A DNA stretch of 64,000 nt from Calditrichota bacterium (GCA_024277115.1 JAJRVW010000114.1:46747-110746), one strand, 5' to 3'. Counted from the stretch's first letter, positions 17,306 to 25,992 are shown. Notes: generated from the sequence alone by a model not told the origin. Translations and numbers: made by a program.

Positions 17306-18077
17306 GATTCACCTTATTTATTGATTCCGCTTTTTTTCTTAAATACACGCCTAATTCTTCTACACTAAAAGATGTTTTTAATTTCTTTTGGATACTTGTC
17401 AGCGTTTTTTTATCCGTATTTAAAACAACATTTTTTACGCCGGGAATTGAGACAGGTTGCATACTAAAATCATTTACGCCAAGCGATAATAATAATTGTG
17501 TATACCTGGGATCGCCGGCCATTTCCCCACAGACGGAAACGGGTTTTTTATTTTTATTACTTGTGGCGATAACCTTGCTTAATAAATGAATCACACCCGG
17601 GTTTAACGGCTGATAAAAAGAAGCAACCTTTTCATTATTACGGTCTACCGCCAGGGTATATTGTATCAGGTCGTTTGTACCAATACTTACAAAATCTACT
17701 TCTTCTATCAGGTCTTCGATGGTTATGGCCGCCGAAGGGATTTCTATCATTATGCCAATTTGGATTTCCGGATCATAGGGAATATTATTTTCATCCAAGT
17801 CTAAAAGAACCTCACTGAGAATACGTTTACTCTCAATTATTTCCTCTTTGCTGGAAATCATAGGGAGAAGGATTTTTACTTTTCCAAAAGCCGATGCGCG
17901 TAAAATTGCGCGAAGTTGTGTTTTAAAAATATTTTTTTCGGTAAGTAAAATTCGTATAGAACACCAACCAAGAAAAGGATTGGACTCCCGGTGCGAATCT
18001 GCAAATGGCAGGAACTTATCACCACCCAAATCCAAAACGCGGATAACGACTTCATTTTTATCAAAACTTTCTGCCAA
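17298..18077 (-). CDS. ptsI: PTS enzyme I (PEP-protein phosphotransferase), C-terminal fragment of broken gene
   Basis: This is the PEP-binding half of enzyme I, 259 aa if started from the TTG at 18077. Conserved blocks are RVLDLGGDKFLPF, ESNPFLGWCSIR, EIQIGIMIEIPSAA, FVSIGTNDLIQYTLAVDR and VCGEMAGDP (active-site Cys). The same frame continues upstream as a perfect enzyme I sequence (RFLSEDEQFATYKE) to the TAA at 18120-18122, where the N-terminal half ends. One codon is therefore all that separates two halves of a normal-length enzyme (595 residues). Re-initiation at TTG 18077 has no obvious ribosome binding site. Confidence 0.88.
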   Translation of the reverse strand: MAESFDKNEVVIRVLDLGGDKFLPFADSHRESNPFLGWCSIRILLTEKNIFKTQLRAILRASAFGKVKILLPMISSKEEIIESKRILSEVLLDLDENNIPYDPEIQIGIMIEIPSAAITIEDLIEEVDFVSIGTNDLIQYTLAVDRNNEKVASFYQPLNPGVIHLLSKVIATSNKNKKPVSVCGEMAGDPRYTQLLLSLGVNDFSMQPVSIPGVKNVVLNTDKKTLTSIQKKLKTSFSVEELGVYLRKKAESINKVNHA

Positions 18078-18119
18078 TTCTTTATAGGTCGCAAATTGCT
18101 CATCCTCCGACAGGAACCG

Positions 18120-19085
18120 TTATTTTGCAATAAACTGAAGTTCCGTCCTGAAAAGGCCAACACCCTGTGCTTTATATTTTTTTGCGTGCTCAATTTCGCT
18201 GGGCTCATTTATATTGGCAAGAAAACGGATTTTTCGATGCGGTAAATTCTGGATCGGTTTTTCCAGATCGCGGATTAAGGCTTGTTTCTTTTGTGTAAAA
18301 CGGTCTTTTTTAAGTTGGTAGAAATTTAATTTTTCTGCATCCGGGTTTATAATGATCACACCCTCAGTACCATCAATTATGATCGGGGCGCCATTTTTAA
18401 CTTTTTTTAATAAACCCTTTACGCCCACAATGGCAGGCACTTCCATACTTCGGGCAAGGATGGCCGCGTGGCTTGTCCGTCCACCAAATTCTGTAACCAG
18501 TCCTTTTAAAGTTTTATGGTGAAAATGAATGGAATCCGCCGGGGTCAGTTCGCGTGCCAAAATGATATTCCCGTTTTCCGCAGATTGCTCGGGAAAATCG
18601 TGTTGCAAAAGATGATAAATCAAACGGCGGCTTACTCCACGTATATCAAAAACACGCTCACGCAGGTACTCATCCTCAATGGATTCAAAATGTTTTTCAT
18701 ATAAGCTCAGTTTATTGCAAATGATAAACTCGGCATTTTTAGATTGCGCATGGATGGCTGCGGGAATATCTTCCTGGAAAAAGGGGTCATCCAAAATCAT
18801 GTGATATGTTTCGTAGATTTTTGCGTTTTCTAAGCCACTTTCCCTCGCAACACGTTTTTGATTATTAAGAAAAATGAGGTTTACATCGTTTACTGCAGCC
18901 GAATAGCGATCTATTTCTTCAATGATTTTATCATTCTCCACGGTATATTCGGTAACATCGTCAAAATCAGTCCGGTACACCATCACCGTACCAATTCCAA
19001 CGCCGTCCGAAACAGAAATACCGTGTAATGTTATGTTATGACTTGTTAATTCTGTGGGCACAGTTTTTCTCGCATTTAATCGCAC
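18120..19085 (-). CDS. ptsI: PTS enzyme I, N-terminal fragment ending at in-frame TAA
   Basis: This 321-aa half carries the HPr-binding helical domain and the phosphohistidine domain with GGRTSHAAILARS (His206) and VPAIVGVKGL. It also has the start of the PEP barrel (VGLFRTELQF). It stops at TAA 18120-18122 in the middle of a conserved region, and coding resumes directly in the same frame. Enzyme I transfers phosphate from PEP to HPr. No HPr or sugar-specific enzyme II gene is in the window, so a regulatory PTS is possible. The start is a GTG at 19085 without a clear ribosome binding site. Either the gene is inactive, the stop is read through, or it is a sequence error. Confidence 0.88.
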   Translation of the reverse strand: MRLNARKTVPTELTSHNITLHGISVSDGVGIGTVMVYRTDFDDVTEYTVENDKIIEEIDRYSAAVNDVNLIFLNNQKRVARESGLENAKIYETYHMILDDPFFQEDIPAAIHAQSKNAEFIICNKLSLYEKHFESIEDEYLRERVFDIRGVSRRLIYHLLQHDFPEQSAENGNIILARELTPADSIHFHHKTLKGLVTEFGGRTSHAAILARSMEVPAIVGVKGLLKKVKNGAPIIIDGTEGVIIINPDAEKLNFYQLKKDRFTQKKQALIRDLEKPIQNLPHRKIRFLANINEPSEIEHAKKYKAQGVGLFRTELQFIAK

Positions 19086-19237
19086 TTAATTAAGTACAGG
19101 TGGAAAAACATTTAATTGAAAGTATTCTTTTAATTGTTGAGTTTATTGCAGTTAACAGTAAAAATATAATAGATTTTGAGGACAATTCCTAATGAGGCGG
19201 GCCGGGAAAAAGTGAGGCATAGACTATATTAAAAAGA

Positions 19238-19261
19238 AAAAGGGCCACGAAAGGCCCTTTT
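19238..19261 (-). terminator. Intrinsic terminator of groES transcript
   Basis: The arms AAAAGGGCC and GGCCCTTTT form a nine-pair stem around a six-base loop. On the minus strand it is followed by a T-rich run (TTTTTCTTTTT within the next bases). It lies 35 bases beyond the groES stop, which fits a rho-independent terminator that separates glutaredoxin-groES from the enzyme I gene. Confidence 0.8.
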
Positions 19262-19295
19262 AATAATTGAGTAAAACACCGCTAAGGCGGAAAAA

Positions 19296-19571
19296 CTATT
19301 TTACAATGGCAAGGATGTCACTGCGCTGGATAATCATGTATTCTACCTCATCCATTTTAATTTCATCACCGGCATATTTTGAGTAGATGATTGTATCACC
19401 AACTTTAATATTTTCCTGCAAGTCTTCGTCTGTTCCAACGGCTACAACTTTACCGGTTGTTGGTTTTTCCTTAGCTGCCGTATCAGGGATTATGATAGAG
19501 CCAACTTTTTGCTCGCCTTCTTCCTGTGCTTTTTCAATAAGTACACGATCGTCTAATGGTTGAATATTCAC
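19296..19571 (-). CDS. groES: Co-chaperonin GroES
   Basis: The product is 91 aa. Hallmarks: N-terminal PLDDRVLIEKA, the mobile loop around EEGEQKVGSIIIPDTA, GKVVAVG, GDTIIYSKYAGDEI and the C-terminal YMIIQRSDILAIV. It forms the heptameric lid of the GroEL chamber. groEL normally follows immediately but is not present; instead a terminator and ptsI follow. The gene before it is a glutaredoxin 13 bases away, so both share one transcript. GGAGA precedes the start. Confidence 0.97.
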   Translation of the reverse strand: MNIQPLDDRVLIEKAQEEGEQKVGSIIIPDTAAKEKPTTGKVVAVGTDEDLQENIKVGDTIIYSKYAGDEIKMDEVEYMIIQRSDILAIVK

Positions 19572-19584
19572 GATATTTCTCCTT

Positions 19585-19842
19585 TTATTTCAAACCTAAC
19601 ATTTTGTTAATTTTTATTTTGTCAAAGCCAACTATTGGCCGGTTGTTTATTATTATTACCGGTACGCCCATTTGGCCGGTGCGCCTTTGCATATCCGCTG
19701 CCGCGGCGGCATTACGCGATACATCAACATCCCTAAACTTTATGCCCTTCTCTTTAAAATACCTTTTTGCCACCTTACAAAAATGGCAGGTAGGTGTTGA
19801 AAACATTAAAACTTTGGAAACCGGTTTTGCTTGTGTTGCCAT
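19585..19842 (-). CDS. Glutaredoxin family protein (NrdH-like)
   Basis: The product is 85 aa from ATG 19842, chosen for its GAGGT site; the frame is open to 19878. The thioredoxin-fold redox motif is STPTCHFCKVAKRYFKE, followed by the cis-proline loop GVPVIIINNRPIVGFD. The length and the CxxC with a following basic helix fit small glutaredoxin/NrdH-type thiol reductants. It is cotranscribed with groES (13-base gap), which suggests a joint stress role, although that is inference. Confidence 0.88.
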   Translation of the reverse strand: MATQAKPVSKVLMFSTPTCHFCKVAKRYFKEKGIKFRDVDVSRNAAAAADMQRRTGQMGVPVIIINNRPIVGFDKIKINKMLGLK

Positions 19843-20173
19843 TTTATACCTCACATTTTTTATAACAGCCCGGTACAAAAAAAACCTGAGCTAAAATCCA
19901 TTAAATTAAGAAGCCAAACGCGTTCAAAGGATTCCTGATCAGGTAAAAAAACGTGACATTTAATTTAAAGCTATGGCCAGATAATGTCAAGCTTTGAAAT
20001 CCCAAAACCTTTGTCAATATTACGCCTCGTACAAAAAGGCCTTTACTGGTTTGTTCAAGTTCAGAAACCAAATTTTTTGAACGCGTGGACAATGTGTACG
20101 TTTGATGCATTTCTTTTTTCTTGGTTACGCCCTATCTCAAAGAACACGGTGAAGGCTTTTACCCTGCCTAAAA

Positions 20174-20342
20174 AGTGGCCGGGCAGGCTATACGCCTTCG
20201 TATCCTGCCGACGGCAAATTAAGAAGAAGCCTTGAGTTTTGCAGGCGTGATTAAAAAAGCGTAAATTGAACAGGCCGAGGAACCCATATTTAAATTTTCC
20301 CCTGTGCGCTCTGTGGCCTTCGTGGTTATAAAATGGTTTACC
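20174..20342. repeat. 170-bp direct repeat, left copy, flanking RHS module
   Basis: This sequence recurs at 21464-21633 in the same orientation with clear identity over its whole length (for example AGTGGCCGGGCAGGCTATAC at its start and ATAAAATGGTTT at its end). It also contains a CTCTGTGGCCTTCGTGGT element, a word similar to one seen near 63770. The RHS coding similarity begins about 20 bases after it. The stretch 19843-20173 upstream contains no gene I can support. Confidence 0.85.
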
Positions 20343-20376
20343 GCATAGCAGGTAGGAGTAATACCCCTTTGGCGAG

Positions 20377-20844
20377 GTGTTAAGGCAATACACGGTAAGC
20401 AGCCCGATAGAGAAATACATGTTTACCGAAAAAGAGAGGGACAAAGAAACAGGTTATGATTATTTCGGCGCAAGGTACTATGACCCCACTCTTGGACGGT
20501 TTTTATCGGTAGATCCACATGCATATCGATACCCATCTTTAACACCTTACAATTATGTTGGCAATAACCCCTTAAATTTTATCGACCCGACTGGGATGGA
20601 TAGTACTGATGCTAAAAACGCAAACACAGATGCGTTGAAAGTAGTACCTTTTATTCTCGATTGGGAAGCAGTAAAGCTTGCATTAATGGCTCTTGGTAGG
20701 GCTGCTGTTTTATTAACACCATTAGCACTTACGGGAGATGAAGGGCCTAAAGAGCAATCAGCTGAAGGTGAAGAAGATGCAGGTGATAGAGATATAGACG
20801 ATGTTGATGATCCAGCAGAATTTCCAGAAAACCCTGCAGATTGA
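20377..20844 (+). CDS. Orphan RHS-repeat core tip (polymorphic toxin delivery fragment)
   Basis: The ORF has 155 codons from a GTG. It contains the conserved end of an RHS core: FTEKERDKETGYDYFGARYY, DPTLGRFLSVDP, then YVGNNPLNFIDPTGMD. RHS similarity in fact begins a little upstream at YPFGEVLRQY (from 20362), directly after a TAA. The large N-terminal RHS shell is therefore missing, so this is a displaced fragment and not a complete RHS gene. After the core come a short hydrophobic stretch and an acidic linker (EGEEDAGDRDIDDVDD), then a TGA at 20842-20844. The same frame goes on as a basic toxin-like tail that ends at the overlapping next gene. Confidence 0.8.
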   Translation: MLRQYTVSSPIEKYMFTEKERDKETGYDYFGARYYDPTLGRFLSVDPHAYRYPSLTPYNYVGNNPLNFIDPTGMDSTDAKNANTDALKVVPFILDWEAVKLALMALGRAAVLLTPLALTGDEGPKEQSAEGEEDAGDRDIDDVDDPAEFPENPAD

Positions 20845-21045
20845 AGTCCACCAAATGGTGTGCAAGAAGAGGCAAAAGCAAGAGAGAACTCTCCAGGAGG
20901 AAAAAATAGACAGTGGAAAGACAAAGCGGGAAAAATAGTCAGAAGATGGGATCGGTCTGGTAGGGAAGCTGGAAAAGAGAGAGGGCCTCATTGGCATACT
21001 AGTAAAGGTACTAAGGTGAACCCTGGGGGAGGTATTCAAAAATGA
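20845..21045 (+). pseudogene. Severed C-terminal toxin domain of the RHS protein
   Basis: Directly beyond the TGA, in the same frame, lie about 66 codons (SPPNGVQEEAKAREN..., then QWKDKAGKIVRRWDRSG, then ERGPHWHTSKG, ending GGGIQK). It is strongly basic and His/Trp-containing, like small nuclease-type RHS C-terminal toxins, but I cannot name the toxin family. The stop (TGA 21043-21045) overlaps the ATG of the next gene, the usual toxin-immunity arrangement. That conserved junction suggests the tail was until recently translated with the RHS core. An ATG-less internal start is not evident. Confidence 0.6.
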
Positions 21046-21347
21046 AAATTAAAAATGTAGAATTGAAGTATATTATCGATCAAGGTTTACATGATTCTGA
21101 ACTAAATGATTTCGTTATAAATTATTCCGGAAAAAGCGTTATTATAAACGTTGCCACTGAAAAAGATTATCTTAAAATTGAGCTTTATGGCATTGAATTT
21201 TTGCAAATTGACAAAGAAGATGATTTTAAAAATCAAGAAATAATTTTGGATTTTGATGTTAATTTAGAAAAGAAAACTATAAAGATTTTTACTACATCAA
21301 ATACAAGTTATATAATTAAATTTAAGGACGCAATCCAGTCTCGTTAG
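21042..21347 (+). CDS. Putative immunity protein for the RHS toxin tail
   Basis: The product is 101 aa, acidic, with alternating hydrophobic strands (KSVIINVATEKDYLKIELYG, then KKTIKIFTTSNTSYIIKF) and an LHDSELNDF motif near the N-terminus. The start has GGGAGG nine bases upstream and forms an ATGA overlap with the toxin frame's stop. Position, size, charge opposite to the basic toxin tail, and coupling all fit an immunity gene. I do not recognise the family. Function is inferred from context only. Confidence 0.65.
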   Translation: MKIKNVELKYIIDQGLHDSELNDFVINYSGKSVIINVATEKDYLKIELYGIEFLQIDKEDDFKNQEIILDFDVNLEKKTIKIFTTSNTSYIIKFKDAIQSR

Positions 21348-21463
21348 TACAAAGACAAAAAACTATTGCTAAAAGGAATGTGTCCATGCTCCTGCAGAGT
21401 AGCGAAAGACCGCTCACCCACAAAAAAGGCGGGACACGGCATAACGTCCTCGTTATACCCGTC

Positions 21464-21633
21464 AGTGGCCGGGCAGGCTATACGCCTTCGCGTACAGCCG
21501 GTTGCAAATTAAGAAAGGGCCTTGAATTTTGCAGACGTGCTTAACCAAGCGTAAATTGTACAGGCCAGGGAACCCATATTTAAATTTTCCTCTGTGCGCT
21601 CTGTGGCCTTCGTGGTTATAAAATGGTTTTACC
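21464..21633. repeat. 170-bp direct repeat, right copy
   Basis: This is the second copy of the element at 20174-20342, same orientation, with scattered substitutions and one or two indels. It lies about 115 bases after the immunity gene and ends near the RND permease stop. Together the copies bracket the RHS/immunity module, about 1.1 kb between them. The whole gap 21348-21679 otherwise shows no gene. Confidence 0.85.
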
Positions 21634-21679
21634 CCATGTTTTTAAATCAATTCCCCTTCCCTAAAAAGAGGGCGCTGCC

Positions 21680-24600
21680 TTAGCCCGCATCTACAACCAC
21701 CGGGCTAAACATTACATACAAAACCGGCACCACGATCAAAGTAAGCATTGTAGAAACGGCCAGCCCGCCGATAATGGCCCAGCCCATTGGCGCCCATAAT
21801 GAACCGCCGCCCAATGTTAAAGGCAATAGGCCGCCAATGGTAGTGGCCGTAGTCAAAATTATCGGAATAAAACGTGTCGTGCTCGCCTCCTTCAAAGCAA
21901 TAAGCACATCTTTGCCTGTCGCGCGCAACTGGTTTGTATAATCGATCAAAATAATGGAATTGTTGATCACAATCCCCACCAGGCTGGTTATACCGATAAA
22001 AGCTGTAAAAGAGAAGGAATAACCGGTAACAAACAGAGCCAGTACCGAGCCGATTATCGCCAGCGGCAAGGCGGATAAAACGATAAAGGGCTGGGAAAAA
22101 GATTTAAACTGCAAAACCAAAACCCCAAATATACCTATGATAGCCACGATCAAAGCCTGACCCATTCCGCCAAAAGATTCTTCTCTGCTTTCCAACTCAC
22201 CACCCACATAATAATTATAACCATCGGGCCAGTTATAATTATCCATCTGCTTAATTAACGATTGGGTAATCGCATCTACGGAATAGCCGTCCAGCGCGTC
22301 GGCAGTGATACTTACATTGCGTTGTGTCTTAAAATGGCTGATCAGGGCCGGGGAATCTGTAAACTCAATCGTGGCTATTTGCCTCAACGGAATTTGCTGC
22401 CCGTTTATATTGGTTAAATAAATTTTTTCCAGATCACTCAGGCTCAGCTTTTTATCAAAGGGCATTTTTACAACAAGATTATATTCATCGCCATTTTGAT
22501 CACGATAGGTTGTAGCGGTTATTCCGGCAACGGCAGCGCGAACAGTTTGATCGATATTGGCCAGGTTAAGCCCGAGGATGGCCGCTTTGTCGCGATTGAT
22601 ATTTACATGCAAATCTGTCGAGGATGTTGCCAGGGGGTTATTTATATTTATCGTCCCCGCTTCATTTACAATCATCGCTTCAATATCGTGGGCAATTTGT
22701 TTTAACATGTCCAGGTTTTCACCCAGTATTTTAATGGCAATGGGCGCCTCAAGAGGCGGCCCCTGTGCAAATTCTTTTACTTCAATCCGTGCACCGGGGA
22801 TTTGTACAAGTGTGTCCCGTAAGCCGGCAATTAAGCTGGCCATTTTGTCCATATCGCCATCGGGCTGTTGAACAAAAAGTTGGGCATAATGGCTGGTTTC
22901 CCGCTTAGAAATAATGTTGTAATAGATTCTTGGATTGCCGCGGCCAACATTTGTAGCGTAAGTTGCACTTTCTGATTTTGCCCGGATTATTGATTCCACC
23001 TCTCTGGCAACCGCATTTGTCTTATCAAGATTGGTCCCTTTAGGCATTTTAATATCTACCAAAAATTGGGGCTTCTCTGCCTTCGGGAAAAAACTTACAC
23101 CCACATACGGGAAGAGAAAAAGAGAAAACATTAAAGCCGCCGTTGCAACAATCAAAACAAGAATGCGGTTGTTTAAAGCTTTGGTTAAAACTCCTTTATA
23201 GTGTTTTTCTATCACCTTGTTCAATGCACGAAACAAAACCCTTTCCTTTTCATCTTTATCGTTTTTAAGATATTTCTTGGACAGATAAGGCGTTAGGGTT
23301 AATGCCAAAACAAGCGAAGCACTTAAAATATAGACAACCGTTACCGGCATACTGCGGATAAAATCGCCCACCGTGCCCGGCATAAATATGATTGGGACGA
23401 AAGCCAGAACCGTTGTTACCGTGGAACTGACAACTGCCCAGCCAACCTCGCTAACCCCCTGAACGGACGCTTCCATTTTACTGTACCCGTTGCGGCGATA
23501 GCGAATAATGTTTTCCACAACCACGATGGCATTATCGACCAGAAGGCCAAGCGCAATCACCATGGCCACAATCGACATTTGCTCCAGGCCGTACCCACTC
23601 ATATCAACAAAGCCAATGGCAATCATGATAGAAAGCGGAATAACCAGTGTAATAATCAACGACGTTTTAAAACCAAAGGCCAGAAACACAATGAGGCCAA
23701 CCAGTACCATGCCCCCTGCCAGGTTGGAAAAGAATGTATCCATACGGTGTTTCACACTCTGAGATTGATCAAATACATAATCCAGCCGCAGTTCAGGTGA
23801 AAGCGTCTTTTTAAAATCAGCGATTTCTTTTTTGGCCGCGCCGACCACATCAAAAATATTGGTACCACTCTTTTGGGTGACGGTTATAAAAATGGAACGC
23901 TTGTCATTAAAACGGGCAAAATAATTTTGTTCTTCATAATCAAAACCTACCGTGGCAATATCTTTTATAAAGATGGGTTTATTGGCGCGGGCATGTACAA
24001 CGGTGTTACGGATTTGATCCAGGGATTCGTATGAACCGCTTGTTTTTACATTAAACTTTTTTGTGCCAAGTTTTATCGCCCCGCCAGGGATATTGGCGTT
24101 GCTACTTTGCAAGGCGCCAACTACCTGCTGCAATGGAATGTGCAATTGGGCAATTTTTTCGAAATCCAGCTTCACCTGAACTTCTTGCACAGGCACTGCC
24201 CATATTTTGCTTTTCTTTACCCCGGCGATACGTTCGAGCCGTGTTTTAAGCTTATCGGCTTTTTTCTCAAGCGCCCTGTAACTAAGAGAGTCGGAACTTA
24301 GCGCCAATTGAACCACGACAACGTCTGAGATTGACCATTTTATAATATCAAGCAGTAAAATATCCTTGGGCAGCTTGTTACGGACACGGTTCACCTTTTG
24401 CAGGACATCACTGTATTTATCATCAGCATCGGTGTTGGCATTGAACTCAACAGAAATTACGGCCAAACCGTTTTCGATGGTTGTATTGAATTTTTTAATT
24501 TCTTCCAACTCATTTATAGCTTCCTCGATCGGATCAACAACCATCCGTTCCAGGTCTTCGGGGCTGGCACCGGGATAAACCACAACTACGTTTGACCCGG

Positions 24601-24727
24601 GCGGTGAGATTGCAGGGTCTTCGGTCCGCGGCATGGTAAAAAACGAGACCAGCCCCATAAGCAAAAGGAGCAGAACCATCATTACGGTAAACTGATGGTT
24701 TTCGATGGCAATTTTGGGTAGTTTCAT
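21680..24727 (-). CDS. RND family efflux transporter permease
   Basis: The product is 1015 aa, the normal length for AcrB/MexB-like pumps of the inner membrane. It has the two-fold RND repeat with twelve membrane helices and two large periplasmic loops. The proton-relay region in helix 4 is visible as VIALGLLVDNAIVVVENI. The N-terminus (KLPKIAIENHQFTVMMVLLLL) and the block PGASPEDLERMVVDPIEEA are typical of the hydrophobe/multidrug branch (HAE-like); heavy-metal (HME) features are not evident. It is the last gene of the TolC-adaptor-epimerase-permease operon. The permease forms a tripartite pump with the adaptor and TolC encoded upstream. Confidence 0.94.
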   Translation of the reverse strand: MKLPKIAIENHQFTVMMVLLLLLMGLVSFFTMPRTEDPAISPPGSNVVVVYPGASPEDLERMVVDPIEEAINELEEIKKFNTTIENGLAVISVEFNANTDADDKYSDVLQKVNRVRNKLPKDILLLDIIKWSISDVVVVQLALSSDSLSYRALEKKADKLKTRLERIAGVKKSKIWAVPVQEVQVKLDFEKIAQLHIPLQQVVGALQSSNANIPGGAIKLGTKKFNVKTSGSYESLDQIRNTVVHARANKPIFIKDIATVGFDYEEQNYFARFNDKRSIFITVTQKSGTNIFDVVGAAKKEIADFKKTLSPELRLDYVFDQSQSVKHRMDTFFSNLAGGMVLVGLIVFLAFGFKTSLIITLVIPLSIMIAIGFVDMSGYGLEQMSIVAMVIALGLLVDNAIVVVENIIRYRRNGYSKMEASVQGVSEVGWAVVSSTVTTVLAFVPIIFMPGTVGDFIRSMPVTVVYILSASLVLALTLTPYLSKKYLKNDKDEKERVLFRALNKVIEKHYKGVLTKALNNRILVLIVATAALMFSLFLFPYVGVSFFPKAEKPQFLVDIKMPKGTNLDKTNAVAREVESIIRAKSESATYATNVGRGNPRIYYNIISKRETSHYAQLFVQQPDGDMDKMASLIAGLRDTLVQIPGARIEVKEFAQGPPLEAPIAIKILGENLDMLKQIAHDIEAMIVNEAGTININNPLATSSTDLHVNINRDKAAILGLNLANIDQTVRAAVAGITATTYRDQNGDEYNLVVKMPFDKKLSLSDLEKIYLTNINGQQIPLRQIATIEFTDSPALISHFKTQRNVSITADALDGYSVDAITQSLIKQMDNYNWPDGYNYYVGGELESREESFGGMGQALIVAIIGIFGVLVLQFKSFSQPFIVLSALPLAIIGSVLALFVTGYSFSFTAFIGITSLVGIVINNSIILIDYTNQLRATGKDVLIALKEASTTRFIPIILTTATTIGGLLPLTLGGGSLWAPMGWAIIGGLAVSTMLTLIVVPVLYVMFSPVVVDAG

Positions 24728-24780
24728 TGTTATGTTTTCCTGTTCTTAAAAATAATCATATTTAATTGTGATACTCTTCT

Positions 24781-25040
24781 TGCTGTCATTCCCCGATAGA
24801 AGCTCGGGATTTTCAACCGAATTTGTTTCGGAATCCCTTTATTTTTAAAAAGTAACCCCGTGGCTTTCACGGTGGGGATGCTTCCTTCGTCAGCATGACA
24901 ACCTGGAATTGTCATTCTGAATGAAGCGCAGCGGAATGAAGAATCCCATGGTTAAAAAAATGAATTGACTAGCATGGAAGGAATGCTGAATCCCCGGTAT
25001 TTCGGGATTTCGCAAACTCAACAAGTTCAGCATGACGCCA
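24781..25040. repeat. Composite GTCATTC-type repeats in a 335-bp gap
   Basis: The gap 24728-25062 is filled with short repeats: a GTCATTCC segment followed by CCCGATAGAAGCTCGGG-like hairpin, a CAGCATGACAA junction, TGTCATTCTGAATGAAG followed by CGCAGCGGAATGAAGAATC, and ATCCCCGGTATTTCGGGAT. Both orientations occur. No gene is credible here; a 61-codon frame at 24730-24915 is made of repeat sequence. Confidence 0.65.
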
Positions 25041-25062
25041 ATCATGCGCGACAAGAACAAAG

Positions 25063-25992
25063 TTATTTATAATCTGTTCTTATGATTTCTTTTATACCAT
25101 CCAAATAGGGCGTCGGTTTTTGATTGAAACGCTGCTCAAATTTTGAACTGTCAAAAACATAGTCACGCTCATATTGATACACCATTTCCACCATCTCTTT
25201 CATAATCGGGACAAACAAGCCAATGATCCGCACCAAAAACTTTGGGGCTGTTTGATACTTGGGTTCTACGCCCAATTCTTTGGCAATAGCCTCAACCCAC
25301 TCTTTCCCGGTTAATGGATGATCGGCTGTTGGCAAATGCCACACCTGCCCATAAGCATCCTCTGTATTTCCTAAAAGGGCCGTCGCCTTACCGGCATCGG
25401 GCGTATAGGTAAAGCTGTGCTTTAAATTGGCCGAACCCATCCAGCTGGCTTTTTTCTTATTGCTCAAAGGCTTAAAAACCGTTTCCGTAAGCATACTAGT
25501 ATTCTGGATGGAGGGGCCATAAAAATCTGCCGAGCGGGCAATCAAGGCTGTCAGCGTTCCGGCCTTAATTTCATCTAAAATTAATTGTGCCGTCCGGGCG
25601 CGAACTTCCCCTTTTTTGCTGGATGGTTTTACAGGCGTTTCTTCTGTCATGGCCTCCAGATAACCAGGGTCATACATATAGATATTGTCAAAAAACACCA
25701 GCTTAGAGTTTTCATTTTTACATGCTTCAATCACATTTTGTATAAATACCGGCCAAGTCTCTTGCCATACTTTTGTGCTATACTGAAAACCAACAGTCAC
25801 GTAAACCACCGATGACCCTTTGATGGCTTTGGCCACATCTGCCTTATCTAATAAATCGGCCTGGAGTAGTTCATCGGTTTCATTTACTTTTTTAGGATTG
25901 CGGCTAACAAGCCTGATTTTATCTGTATACTTTTTTAAAGCTTTCGCCAGTTCGATTCCTATTGCCCCGCCGGCGCCCAAAATTGTCTGCAT
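25063..25992 (-). CDS. NAD(P)-dependent epimerase/reductase (extended SDR)
   Basis: The product is 309 aa from ATG 25992, which has AAGGA six bases upstream. The N-terminal Rossmann motif is slightly unusual (MQTILGAGGAIGIELAKAL, where GxxGxxG is GAGGAIG). Other features are VVYVTVGFQY, YMYDPGYLEAMTEETPVKPS and RSADFYGP. These resemble NAD-dependent epimerases/NmrA-like reductases that act on sugars, steroids or quinones. It lies between the adaptor and the permease of an RND pump, so it is cotranscribed with them and might modify the exported compound. The substrate is unknown. Confidence 0.85.
   Translation of the reverse strand: MQTILGAGGAIGIELAKALKKYTDKIRLVSRNPKKVNETDELLQADLLDKADVAKAIKGSSVVYVTVGFQYSTKVWQETWPVFIQNVIEACKNENSKLVFFDNIYMYDPGYLEAMTEETPVKPSSKKGEVRARTAQLILDEIKAGTLTALIARSADFYGPSIQNTSMLTETVFKPLSNKKKASWMGSANLKHSFTYTPDAGKATALLGNTEDAYGQVWHLPTADHPLTGKEWVEAIAKELGVEPKYQTAPKFLVRIIGLFVPIMKEMVEMVYQYERDYVFDSSKFEQRFNQKPTPYLDGIKEIIRTDYK

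Noticed and set aside
17876..18208. 110-codon minus-strand frame bridging the ptsI break
   Set aside because: It is in another frame and does not resemble enzyme I; it does not show a frameshift repair.
20061..20444. 127-codon minus-strand frame across the left 170-bp repeat
   Set aside because: It overlaps the repeat and the RHS tip on the opposite strand; the RHS reading is clearly the coding one.
24730..24915. 61-codon minus-strand frame
   Set aside because: It is composed of GTCATTC-type repeats and hairpins; no start signal and no protein-like pattern.
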